A DNA stretch of 52,968 nt, taken from positions 1 to 52,968 of the forward strand of contig NZ_JAMXFA010000045.1 of assembly GCF_025370785.1 (NCBI RefSeq). The letters run 5' to 3'. Below are positions 43,024 through 51,361 of this stretch, piece by piece (the first letter of the stretch is position 1; each line of letters starts with the position of its first letter). The notes beneath the pieces are model-generated. The model did not search any database. It was not told the origin of the DNA and saw nothing but the letters and a program-made list of their open reading frames with translations. Both the position numbers and the translations under genes were made by a program. The stretch is from Laspinema olomoucense D3b (GTDB taxonomy: Bacteria > Cyanobacteriota > Cyanobacteriia > Cyanobacteriales > Laspinemataceae).

Positions 43024-44463
43024 ATGGCAGAGAGCCTTATATGGGTGAATTCCCTCACCACAACACTTTTTAATTCCTTCCTGGACCAAACTCTTCCCCT
43101 GCTGGCAACAGCAGGAACCGAAGTGGCCCCAGCCGCTCACTCGGTGAAGGTAGACGAAGCGATCGTCGTAGCGGGAGTGCTACTGAGTTTAGTTGTGATT
43201 TACCTCGCCAGCAAAATTGGCGGCGAGATTTGTGCGCGGATTAACCTGCCTCCGGTTTTAGGTGACCTTGTGGGCGGTGTCATCATTGGGGTTTCCGTCC
43301 TCAAGCTGATTGTTTTCCCTGAAGGCGGGGAAGATGGCAGCAGTTCGGTGCTCATGAACTTCCTGCAAAGCACCACCAGTTTGGAACCCGAAGCCCTTGC
43401 GGCCACCTTTGCCGCCCAGAGTGAAGTCATTGCAATTTTGGCAGAACTCGGGGTGATTATTTTGCTGTTTGAAATTGGTCTGGAATCAGAACTCAAAGAA
43501 CTGATTAAATACGGACCCCAAGCAGCAGTGGTGGCCGTGGTTGGGGTGGTTTTACCCTTTGGTGCGGGAACCCTGGGCTTAATTAGCCTGTTTCATGTCG
43601 CCACCATCCCAGCCATTTTTGCCGGGGCAGCCCTGACTGCGACCAGTATCGGCATTACCGCCAAGGTTCTGGCTGAAATTGGCCGTCTGGGTGACAAAGA
43701 AGGCCAGATTATTATTGGTGCAGCGGTGCTCGATGATATCCTCGGGATTATTGTCTTGGCCGTTGTCGCCAGTCTAGTCAAAACGGGTGAAATCGAAATC
43801 ACCAATATTGCCTATTTGATTGTCAGTGCAGGCGCTTTCTTAATCGGTGTGATTATCTTGGGACGCTTTCTGAGTCCCTATTATGTGGCTTTTGTCAAAG
43901 AACTCAAGACCCGTGGACCTTTGCTAATTACGGCCCTAATTATTGCCTTTGTCCTCTCTTATGTGGGTGCGGCAATTCGATTAGAAGCCATTCTGGGGGC
44001 ATTTGCTGCCGGGTTAGTTCTTGGGGAAACGGAAAAACAACAGGAACTGCAGGAAGATGTGGTTCCCCTGGCGGATTTCTTTGTTCCGATTTTCTTCGTG
44101 GTAGTCGGTGCCAAAACGAATCTGGGAGTTCTCAATCCGGCGGTTCCCAGCAATCGCGAAGGGCTGATTATTGCCGCCTTTCTGATTGTGGTGGCGATGA
44201 TAGGGAAGGTGATGGCGGGGTTTGCCGTTTTTGGTCAACCGGGTATCAACCGACTGGCGATCGGCATCGGCATGATTCCCCGAGGGGAAGTTGGATTAGT
44301 CTTTGCTGGGGTGGGAGTCGCCAGTGGCGCACTCTCTCCGTCCCTAGAAGCGGCGATTATTATGATGGTGATTCTAACAACGTTTGTAGCACCCCCGTTG
44401 TTGCGCGTGGCGTTTAAAGATCCATTACCCGAACCGGAAAGTGCTGGATCTGCTCCGAAGTGA
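43024..44463 (+). CDS. nhaS3: Na+/H+ antiporter, NhaS3-like (CPA2 family)
   Basis: A 479-residue membrane protein with about 12 hydrophobic segments. Family core: LGDLVGGVIIGVSVLKL, LAELGVIILLFEIGLESELK, ALTATSIGITAKVLAEIG, and IIIGAAVLDDILGIIVLAVV with the paired Asp of the ion site. It resembles the Synechocystis NhaS3 antiporter, reported as essential and thylakoid-located. The Ala/Pro-rich first 45 residues may be a targeting segment. No TrkA-N domain follows. Start has no strong ribosome site. Confidence 0.85.
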   Translation: MAESLIWVNSLTTTLFNSFLDQTLPLLATAGTEVAPAAHSVKVDEAIVVAGVLLSLVVIYLASKIGGEICARINLPPVLGDLVGGVIIGVSVLKLIVFPEGGEDGSSSVLMNFLQSTTSLEPEALAATFAAQSEVIAILAELGVIILLFEIGLESELKELIKYGPQAAVVAVVGVVLPFGAGTLGLISLFHVATIPAIFAGAALTATSIGITAKVLAEIGRLGDKEGQIIIGAAVLDDILGIIVLAVVASLVKTGEIEITNIAYLIVSAGAFLIGVIILGRFLSPYYVAFVKELKTRGPLLITALIIAFVLSYVGAAIRLEAILGAFAAGLVLGETEKQQELQEDVVPLADFFVPIFFVVVGAKTNLGVLNPAVPSNREGLIIAAFLIVVAMIGKVMAGFAVFGQPGINRLAIGIGMIPRGEVGLVFAGVGVASGALSPSLEAAIIMMVILTTFVAPPLLRVAFKDPLPEPESAGSAPK

Positions 44464-44495
44464 TCTAGCAATTTTCAACCCGAATCGGGATTGTC

Positions 44496-44549
44496 GGGTG
44501 TGTCAGAGCGAACGGTTACCCCCGGTAACTGAGAGGTTCTGACGCACCC
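44496..44549 (+). terminator. Long imperfect hairpin downstream of nhaS3
   Basis: GGGTGTGTCAGA pairs with TCTGACGCACCC (one mismatch), with an inner pair AACGGTTACC/CCCGGTAAC-type fold. It lies 32 bases after the nhaS3 stop codon. The T run is poor, so terminator use is probable rather than certain. Confidence 0.5.
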
Positions 44550-44665
44550 TATCCACTCCTTCGGAAGGGTCAGAATTAATTTGAGATGGGTTATCTAATT
44601 ATTTTTTAGAGTAACCTGCTTTGGGAAATTCTCATTGCACCGATATTGTGGAAACGCAAACAAGA

Positions 44666-44692
44666 TAGGGGTATAGCAATGCTATACCCCTA
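44666..44692. terminator. Perfect 13-base-pair palindrome between convergent genes
   Basis: TAGGGGTATAGCA and TGCTATACCCCTA flank a single A. It lies between the convergent nhaS3 and BON genes and could end transcripts from both; no strong T run follows on either side. Confidence 0.5.
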
Positions 44693-44758
44693 GAGTGAGA
44701 CCTAGAAAGCTCGCTCGTTGGAAATTCGTTCTATTTTAAAGTTCCCGAAAGGGGAAAA

Positions 44759-45145
44759 TTAGCCAACTTTTACTTCAGTTGTCTTAACATCCTTGGCCCC
44801 ATAAACCCCACGAGCGATTCCCACCACTCGATCCAAATCGGCTTGGGAAGGAATTTCTCCTTTAAATACCACGGTACTGCTAGTTTGGGCGATCCAGAGA
44901 CGGTCAAAATTGGTGGTACTGGGATTTTCATCCAGGGCCAGGGCCACACGCTTGGCGAGGCCGCTCTCGTCATATTCCCCATTTAATCCTAACCGTTCTG
45001 GGGGAATGTCTGGCTTTTGGGGTGCGGCTGGAACGGAATAGGTCTGTGCGGGAGCAGAAGGATTTGAGGCTGGGGGTGCTTGCACCGTTGTCTCTTTAGA
45101 TTTGTCCGGTTTTCCGATATTGAATAATTTTTGTAACAAACCCAT
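44759..45145 (-). CDS. BON-domain protein
   Basis: A 128-residue protein. A basic start (MGLLQKLFNIGKPDKSKE) and a Pro/Ala-rich linker (about 20-50) lead to a BON domain: LAKRVALALDENPSTTNFDR, LWIAQTSSTVVFKGEIPSQA, then DLDRVVGIARGVYGAKDVKT. BON domains bind membranes or other proteins, as in OsmY. There is no signal peptide, so the protein is probably cytoplasmic. TAGGAGT lies upstream of ATG. Confidence 0.82.
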   Translation of the reverse strand: MGLLQKLFNIGKPDKSKETTVQAPPASNPSAPAQTYSVPAAPQKPDIPPERLGLNGEYDESGLAKRVALALDENPSTTNFDRLWIAQTSSTVVFKGEIPSQADLDRVVGIARGVYGAKDVKTTEVKVG

Positions 45146-45706
45146 TTGTCATTGACTCCTAAATTTTCAAGGGTTTCCAGATTTTATGCGAACTTCAGAG
45201 TGGTTCCATTCCATCTCTAGGAGGATTTCTCAGTCAACTGTCAGCGTAAACTGGTAGAAATCCGGGTTCGCCTCCATCCTATCGTTTGATAGTCGCTATC
45301 ATTGTAGCCTCGTTAACTCCCCAGGAGCCCAGCACCGAGGAGGATCTGGGTGGGGAATTAGGTCCCTGGGTGGGGAGACTGAGGCATTTTTCGGGGGAGA
45401 TGCTGGGGATCCGGAAAAATGAGCAGCCCTCAAATTCAGTCTGCAAGGGTTTTAAAGGAAAACCGCCGAGGCTGGGTAATTTTAGAACGGGGTCAGAGTG
45501 GGGGATTTATCAATCTGTAACCCTTACGGAGTTTGCTTTTCGAGTTAAGGATGGAGGGGCAGCGGTCCCCTGGATAAATGACCAGAGTTGAGGATTTTGT
45601 TAAAAAATTGGGGTTACCCTGGCAGGGCAGGATAAAATTAGCTGGCATAGACTGAATGGAATACAAAAAATAGTAGCGATCGCCCTGGTGGGGTCGCTTT
45701 TGTCCT
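45146..45706. other. Intergenic region upstream of ilvN
   Basis: About 560 bases. A 101-codon plus-strand frame (45286-45591) lacks a ribosome site and family character. TATCGTTTGATA near 45278 is a weak palindrome. No leader-peptide attenuator with runs of branched-chain codons was found. Confidence 0.5.
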
Positions 45707-46237
45707 ATGAAACATACTCTGTCTGTTTTGGTGGAAGATGAAGCCGGGGTCTTGAGCCGGATTGCTGGACTGTTTGCCCGTCGCGGGTTCAATATCGAAA
45801 GTCTGGCGGTGGGTCCAGCAGAACAATTAGGCATTTCTCGGATTACAATGGTGGTACCCGGGGACGATCGCGTGATTGAACAGCTTACGAAACAACTATA
45901 TAAGCTGATTAATGTGATCAAGGTGCAGGATATCACGGAGACTCCCTGCGTCGAACGGGAGTTGATGCTGCTGAAGGTGAATGCGAACAGCAATAACCGC
46001 CCTGAAATTGTGGAACTAGCCCAAATTTTCCGGGCGCGGGTGGTAGACGTGGCGGAAGATTCGCTGATTATTGAAGTGGTGGGAGATCCGGGTAAAATGG
46101 TGGCGATCGTCCAGGTCCTCGCCAAGTTCGGTATCCGCGAAATTTCCCGCACAGGTAAAATTGCCCTGACTCGCGAATCGGGGGTGAATACGGAGTTTCT
46201 CAAGTCATTGGAAGCGAAAATGTTTCCAATTTCTTAA
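45707..46237 (+). CDS. ilvN: Acetolactate synthase small subunit
   Basis: Regulatory subunit for the first step of branched-chain amino acid synthesis; it binds valine. The 176-residue protein has an N-terminal ACT domain ([44 protein letters not shown]) and the C-terminal IlvN domain ([52 protein letters not shown]). Length is typical of the ilvH/ilvN class. The large subunit is not in the window, as usual in cyanobacteria. Confidence 0.95.
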   Translation: MKHTLSVLVEDEAGVLSRIAGLFARRGFNIESLAVGPAEQLGISRITMVVPGDDRVIEQLTKQLYKLINVIKVQDITETPCVERELMLLKVNANSNNRPEIVELAQIFRARVVDVAEDSLIIEVVGDPGKMVAIVQVLAKFGIREISRTGKIALTRESGVNTEFLKSLEAKMFPIS

Positions 46238-46332
46238 TGCCGGTGTAGGCACTTCATCGCTGTCGGACAAAAAAACCTGTGGGTTGATAGAACCTATGCC
46301 TGTTGCACGGAGTTCAATCACCCACTCTTGGG

Positions 46333-46370
46333 GCGATCGCCTATTTATTGGAAGGCGATCGCTAAATTTT
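46333..46370 (+). terminator. HIP1-built hairpin with T run
   Basis: Two HIP1-containing arms (GCGATCGCC 46333-46341 and GGCGATCGC 46354-46362) pair across a 12-base loop and are followed by TAAATTTTTTT. It lies about 95 bases after ilvN. HIP1 octamers seem to have been recruited as stem sequence. Confidence 0.65.
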
Positions 46371-46461
46371 TTTCTCTTAATCAACTCAAAAAATTGTGTA
46401 ACCCCTTAAGGCGCACCTGTGAGTCATCCCGCCTCCAGGAACGGTGATAACAAATTGCCCC

Positions 46462-46569
46462 TTATGCTGCCTGTTGTTGTTGTTGCTTCACAACCAACCA
46501 TTTTCCCGTATCGGGGTCGCGATAGGTGATAAACGGATTCTGGCGGAGTGGTTTGGTTTGGTTTGCCAT
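46462..46569 (-). CDS. 35-residue conserved-type small protein
   Basis: A complete small frame with an excellent ribosome site (GAGGGAGG about nine bases before ATG). The product begins MANQTKPLRQNPFITYRDPD, continues TGKWLVVK, and ends in a short Gln run (five Gln) and two Ala. The motif RDPxTGxW followed by hydrophobic residues resembles small cyanobacterial proteins I have seen as hypotheticals. No membrane segment. Function unknown. The strong Shine-Dalgarno and the clear codon pattern make it a likely gene. Confidence 0.65.
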   Translation of the reverse strand: MANQTKPLRQNPFITYRDPDTGKWLVVKQQQQQAA

Positions 46570-46869
46570 TGCAAAAACCTCCCTCAGTTTGTTCTATATT
46601 TATCTTATTCTGGAAATAATAAGGGAACCGTGATGAAACCGCCCCCAAGATACGATCGCGATCGCATCTTTCCGGTACCCTGCACACTGACAGTTATCTT
46701 CAAATGAGTATTTACCCCTGATGACGACTCCCGATTCATCATGTTAATCTCAAATCAGCTAACAAGCGGGACTTTGGTGCGACTTCCGGAAATAACCTGT
46801 AAAGTTAGACTCTACAAGTCGTGCCGTGACTCCCCTTGTTAGCCCTTTTTTAAATAGGACTGTTGTAGC

Positions 46870-48306
46870 GTGGACGCCCAGTGGTCAAAAGAGGTTTCCC
46901 AAGTTGAACGCCAAGATTTAGTCATGTTTATTAATGCCTGTCTCTCTTGTACAAGACAGCGGGAATTTTATAGTAATCATTATGGGACGGGTGTTTCTCT
47001 TGATTTTTTGCATGACTATATCTTAGGCAATTATCGGTTATTATATGCCCGCACCTTAGCCGCAGGCATCAATCATTTTAATCGCGCCCAAATCATTTTA
47101 AAACTGTTGGCGACGGGACGGGATACCTCACCGGAACATCGCCAGGAGGAAGGGGCGTTAATTGCCGCTGCCTTAAATCAATTGCCGCCACAACGGGCAT
47201 GGAAAGTATTAGCAGAAATTCGCCGCCGGGGAATCAATAACCGGCGCAGTCGGGCAGTTGTGAGAGATTATATCCAATCTCGCCGGGATATCAGCTTTCA
47301 AGCGGTGAAATATCGCGCCAAATTACGGGCAGTTGCCATTCATAATCATCTCAAATTAGAGAGAGAACTGGCAGCATTTTTATTCGATCCGACGAAAATC
47401 AAAGCTTATCAAACAGCTATTTTCGAGGATTTTCGGAAAGCAAAATATGATCGCGAGGCGATTTATGCCTTACCCGTAACCGTTGCCGAAGGATTTGCGG
47501 CACAACATGGAATCAAACGTGAGATTTTCCTTGATCGCATTCAGCAACAAATGACGCCGGGGGAAAAATTACGCTTGCAAAAAACGGCCAATCGGGGGAA
47601 ACAGGAAATTGCTGTAGATTTAGCCCAGATGCCCTTGACAAAGTTAGCTCTCTATGTGCTATCGTTATCCCGGGCCGAACGAGGCGATCGCTTTGCTATC
47701 CTAGATGACGCCCTCGACAGCGCCGCCCGTCGCACCTTACAACGCTCTCCCCTGCACCTGGGACGAGTCGCCACAGTCCTCGATTGCAGTTATTCCACCT
47801 CCGGTTCCTCAGAAAAGCGGCGGCGTCCCCTGGGGATTGCCTTAGCTGCCCATTATCTGCTAAAAGCCGCAGCGCAAGAGTATCGGGCATTTTGGACAGT
47901 ACCCCAACCCGAGGCGCTGTTAGTCACTCCTCGGGGACAAACGGACTTAGCGACGCCGGTATTGGATGCCTTGGAATGGGGTGCGGATTTAGTGGCGATC
48001 GTCTCCGATGGATGGGAAAACGACCCTCCCGGAGGTGCGGCACAAGTGCTGGAAATTTACCGCACTAAGTTAGATGTTCAGGGACAGACTGCTATTGTTC
48101 ATTGTAATCCCGTGTTTGATTCCGATGACTTTTTATTACGCAGTCTCACTCCCGCGATTCCTACGGTGGGATTGCGGGAAGCGGAGGATTTGCCCACCCT
48201 GCTGGGATTTGCCCGCTTTGCCGAGGGGGCTGCGGAATTAGCGGATTTGGAAGCATATCTCGCGGCTAAAGTGAGGCAATTGTTGGGGGAGGAACAGGAC
48301 GGGTGA
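46870..48306 (+). CDS. Helical-repeat plus vWA protein (TROVE/Ro60-like layout)
   Basis: A 478-residue soluble protein starting at GTG. About 50-270 are helical repeats (LYARTLAAGINHFNRAQIIL, RAWKVLAEIRRRGINNRRSR). About 295-450 is a von Willebrand A domain with an intact metal-ion-dependent adhesion site: D305 in VATVLDCSYSTSG (DxSxS), T358 in GQTDLATPVLDAL and D380 in IVSDGWEND. The order helical ring then vWA is that of Ro60/TROVE proteins, which bind misfolded or Y-type RNA, but the helical part is too divergent for me to claim TROVE. The gene is followed after 92 bases by the ARPP-2-like gene on the same strand. RNA binding or repair is inference. Confidence 0.72.
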   Translation: MDAQWSKEVSQVERQDLVMFINACLSCTRQREFYSNHYGTGVSLDFLHDYILGNYRLLYARTLAAGINHFNRAQIILKLLATGRDTSPEHRQEEGALIAAALNQLPPQRAWKVLAEIRRRGINNRRSRAVVRDYIQSRRDISFQAVKYRAKLRAVAIHNHLKLERELAAFLFDPTKIKAYQTAIFEDFRKAKYDREAIYALPVTVAEGFAAQHGIKREIFLDRIQQQMTPGEKLRLQKTANRGKQEIAVDLAQMPLTKLALYVLSLSRAERGDRFAILDDALDSAARRTLQRSPLHLGRVATVLDCSYSTSGSSEKRRRPLGIALAAHYLLKAAAQEYRAFWTVPQPEALLVTPRGQTDLATPVLDALEWGADLVAIVSDGWENDPPGGAAQVLEIYRTKLDVQGQTAIVHCNPVFDSDDFLLRSLTPAIPTVGLREAEDLPTLLGFARFAEGAAELADLEAYLAAKVRQLLGEEQDG

Positions 48307-48340
48307 TTGTATAAAATACCCCGCAGGCTGAAGCCCGGAG

Positions 48341-48372
48341 GCTATACGGACGAAGCCCGCCTGCGCGGGCTA
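48341..48372. repeat. Dispersed GACGAAGCCCGCCTGCGCGG repeat
   Basis: Bases 48346-48372 are identical to a 27-base part of the left arm of the element at 21385-21546, and in inverse orientation match its right arm more loosely. It lies between the vWA gene and the ARPP-2-like gene and would form a hairpin in their joint transcript. Confidence 0.8.
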
Positions 48373-48398
48373 AGAAAATTTTGATAATAGGATGGGGT

Positions 48399-49583
48399 AT
48401 GAGTCACAAGGTATCATTGTTGGATAAATTATCCTTGCGCGGGTTAGAGATTGCGCCATCCCAGGTTTATGGAGGGATTCGGTTAGTGCCGTTGTTGCGA
48501 TCGCATTTCCGCCCGGATTTACGCCTGCGACAGCGCCGCTACCGGGAAGATTTCTCCTCGGTGGCAGTGGAGGGGAAGATGCAGGAACCGGAGATGAGCT
48601 ATATTTCCTATATTCCGCATGGGTTAGTGTTGTCCTGGGACGAAGGAACAACGGATGTGGCATTCGGGACACAATTGCAGGGACGGGATGGCAAAGTTGT
48701 CGATTATGGTTGTGCGAAAGTGCGAGTGATGCACCGGATGGCGAAACGGGAAAGCGAGAATTCCCTGAGATTTCTGCCCTTGCATTTAGCAATGGAGGGA
48801 TTTTTGGGGATGTTTTTTTCGGGACCGGCGATCGCATGGCAGGAGTATTCCCGGCAAGCGCTATCCGAGGGATTGGGTTCGCGGGGGGAAATGTCATACA
48901 GTGGACGGGCAGTCGGAGGATTTGCCGACGCCTTGCGGGTGTTTGAAATTCACGAGAATCAAGTGGGAGTGTTGGTATTTGTTGCCGATGCGATCGCCTC
49001 TGCCTTTATCGTTCCCAACCCCCAAGATTATCGCGCCTTACATAGCACTTTATTAGAAGATTTTTATGGGGAATTGATATTTCAATATGGGTTACTTTAT
49101 GATACAGTATTGCCGATGAATGTTGCCATTGAAGCGGATAAAATCCAGAGTTTGAAGGAGTTAAGGAAGGCCGTAGCTGAGATGCGATCGCACTGGGGAA
49201 AGTTCCCCGGATTTATGGCAGGGGATTTATTAGGGCGATCGTTAAAGAGTCAGCGAGTTTACACTTTAAAAAGCTTTGGACTACAGCGGTTTATCACCGA
49301 CCTCGAAACCAAGGGAGAGAATCATATCGGAGAGGCGATTATTTCAGAAGACGGAGAGATTCAATATTTAAAAACCTATCGCTTATCCGCCGCCCAAACC
49401 CGCCGGGTCTATTTGTTAAGTCAGTTGGCAAAATATGATTGGAATTTAGAAATAACCGCCCGGGAATTGGGACAGAGTAAGGATGAGTTGGTCTTGCGGT
49501 TGGACAAGGCAGGGTTTGGGTATTTGTTGAAGCAAAATCTGTTAGAAGTAGCGCGGAAGAATCAGAAGAAAGGCAGGAGGTAG
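48399..49583 (+). CDS. ARPP-2-like protein with C-terminal Fis-type helix-turn-helix
   Basis: A 394-residue soluble protein. The start LSLRGLEIAPSQVYGGIRLV and the pattern of the first 300 residues resemble, as I remember it, the ARPP-2 family, named for association with ADP-ribosylglycohydrolases and rhodanese/phosphatase genes in prokaryotic conflict systems. I could not verify this. The last 50 residues (LAKYDWNLEITARELGQSKD, ELVLRLDKAGF) look like a Fis-type helix-turn-helix. ATG 48399 has AGGATGGGG upstream. It follows the vWA gene after 92 bases. Possible role: regulator and/or nucleic-acid sensor working with the vWA partner. Confidence 0.6.
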   Translation: MSHKVSLLDKLSLRGLEIAPSQVYGGIRLVPLLRSHFRPDLRLRQRRYREDFSSVAVEGKMQEPEMSYISYIPHGLVLSWDEGTTDVAFGTQLQGRDGKVVDYGCAKVRVMHRMAKRESENSLRFLPLHLAMEGFLGMFFSGPAIAWQEYSRQALSEGLGSRGEMSYSGRAVGGFADALRVFEIHENQVGVLVFVADAIASAFIVPNPQDYRALHSTLLEDFYGELIFQYGLLYDTVLPMNVAIEADKIQSLKELRKAVAEMRSHWGKFPGFMAGDLLGRSLKSQRVYTLKSFGLQRFITDLETKGENHIGEAIISEDGEIQYLKTYRLSAAQTRRVYLLSQLAKYDWNLEITARELGQSKDELVLRLDKAGFGYLLKQNLLEVARKNQKKGRR

Positions 49584-50028
49584 ATAGGCGGATACTTTGA
49601 ACGGTGCAACTGGAATGAAGCCAGTGGGCGCGGGCTAAGATAGAGTCGGGGTAAATTAGACTAGGAGTGGGAGAGTCTTGCTCACTTCTTCAAATCGCGA
49701 CAGGACTTACGCATTTTTGAAGGGCAAACCCTAAATGTAGAGACTATTCGCGAATCGCCTCTACATTTAGGGTCAAATAGCGAGCAAGATGCTCGCACTC
49801 CTTACGTTACTCAAATTTCTCCCAGTTTGCCGATGCAATTTAGGGAGTAGATTGCCTTTCTCACGAAAGGGAAGAATTGTCTTTTACGTGCTGAGGCAGA
49901 CAATCCGCGAGCGCCGCATATCGGAGCTATGCCTAATGCTTTAGGCATTCCTTCAACCAGGAAAATTTGGGAGCTACTATAGCCTCATTCATGTTACAAT
50001 GAAGCGATTTAAAATAAATAAATGCCTC
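49584..50028. other. Intergenic region rich in small palindromes
   Basis: Contains three hairpin-forming blocks: ACCCTAAATGTAGAG and its complement CTCTACATTTAGGGT (about 49729-49774), GCGAGCA AGA TGCTCGC (about 49780-49796), and ATGCCTAATGCTTTAGGCAT (49929-49948). The second belongs with the GGGAGCA AGA TGCTCCC block near 15130. No gene. Confidence 0.65.
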
Positions 50029-50547
50029 TTATTCTTCCACTGATTCTTCGTCTTCTTCATTTTCTTGAAAGTTTTCAACTCCAGCCAGAGAAATACTTTT
50101 TTCAATAGGTGCAGCTTGCCAATAAGTTACAACTCTTCTGTATTTTTCCTCTTGAATTATTAGTTTGATCTCTAAATCTGCCTTTTGTTTTCGCATAAAT
50201 TTTATTTCTTCCTCTAAAGATATAACTTTATTTTTAAACATTTTTTCTTGTTTCTTCGATTGGTCAAGGTCGGTAATTGCCTCAGCCATTACCTTTAAAT
50301 AATCCCGTAACATCTCTACGGTATCAAATTCTCCTTTGCACAAACTATATACACACTTCTTTTTTCGTAAACGGTAAGACAAACCTTTCCCAAGTCGATC
50401 TTTAAAAAAAACATCTGTTTCCTCATTCCATTTATATGGTTGATGAACAGTTTTAATAACCTTATGTTTTCCGGTATATCCACAATAAGGGCATTTTATT
50501 TCAAGAGCGTTTCCCATAGTCTTATTTCTTAATCCACTAAAAAGCAT
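50029..50547 (-). CDS. Zinc-ribbon and coiled-coil protein of unknown function
   Basis: The 172-residue (or 162 from ATG 50517) protein has an N-terminal zinc-ribbon-like motif: CPYCGYTG supplies two Cys and KKCVYSLCKGEF another pair about 45 residues later. A Lys/Glu-rich coiled coil (about 95-140, KVISLEEEIKFMRKQKADLE) and an acidic tail (ENFQENEEDEESVEE) follow. The DNA is markedly richer in A and T than the left neighbours, and an IS-element cluster begins just beyond, so it may be transferred cargo. The function cannot be told; DNA or RNA binding is possible from the ribbon. Confidence 0.65.
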   Translation of the reverse strand: MLFSGLRNKTMGNALEIKCPYCGYTGKHKVIKTVHQPYKWNEETDVFFKDRLGKGLSYRLRKKKCVYSLCKGEFDTVEMLRDYLKVMAEAITDLDQSKKQEKMFKNKVISLEEEIKFMRKQKADLEIKLIIQEEKYRRVVTYWQAAPIEKSISLAGVENFQENEEDEESVEE

Positions 50548-50703
50548 TGTGTTATATATTTTATTTTAAGAAATCTATTATGTCAAGTCAAGTAAAATGA
50601 CGTTTTTGAATATAAAGCCATCTTTGCTACTAGCAACCCATAATATAAGCTGTTCAGCATTTAAATTGGTATAATAGTCAGACCTACCATAACAATCAAG
50701 CCC

Positions 50704-51361
50704 ATGCCAGCTGCCAATTGTTTAACGCATGAACAAGTCAAAAAACTTCAAAAAGCCCTGAAAGAGGAACCCAATGGGAAGATCCGAGAAAGGATTTTAA
50801 TGCTTCTCTTACTGAACGATGGGAAGACTCAAGCTCAAATTGCTCAATTTATCGGGGTCTCCATCAATACAGTATGCCATTGGTGTATTCATGGAGACCC
50901 GGATAATCGGGAAAGTTTAAAAGACAAGAGGATGGAAGGCAATAACAAAAAGGCCACTGAAGAGTATGTTAACCTTTTATTAGAAACCCTATCCAAAGAA
51001 CCGACTGAGTTAGGATATGAATTTGGACGATGGACGGCTCATAGATTAGCTACTTATTTGCATGAAATAACCGGAATTCAACTGAGTGGCTCCCAAGTCA
51101 GAAGGATATTAGCTAAAAAAAAGTATGTCTACATTTGGGGAAAATATAGCTTAGAGTCTAAGAGGGATGAGGAAGAGAGAAAAGAGTTTAAGAAAAAATT
51201 ATCCGAGTATTTAAGGATAGAAAAAGAAACCCCTGAGCTTTTGCAGGTATGGTTTTGGGACGAAAGTGGATTTAGTTTAAGAGTAATAAGAAGAAAAATT
51301 TGGTGTAAAAAAGGAAAGCGAAAGCAGCTAAGGGGTGATAGGAGGAATGGACGGGTCAATG
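50704..51361 (+). pseudogene. IS630-family transposase, interrupted by an ISKra4-type element
   Basis: The N-terminal part is intact: helix-turn-helix (DGKTQAQIAQFIGVSINTVC) and the start of the DDE domain with the first catalytic Asp in VWFWDESGFSLRVIRRKIWC and KKGKRKQLRGDRRNGRVN. After about residue 219 the frame runs into the left end of the ISKra4-type element (51362) and stops at 51435 with unrelated sequence, so the second and third acidic residues are missing. It is a disrupted gene. A TATAAT box at 50670-50675 is upstream of the start. Confidence 0.85.

Noticed and set aside
45286-45591. 101-codon plus-strand frame before ilvN
   Set aside because: No ribosome site, no motif, and poor resemblance to any protein; likely spacer.
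48370-48897. 175-codon minus-strand frame inside the ARPP-2-like gene
   Set aside because: Pro/Ser-rich shadow frame; the plus-strand frame has a good ribosome site and protein-like sequence.
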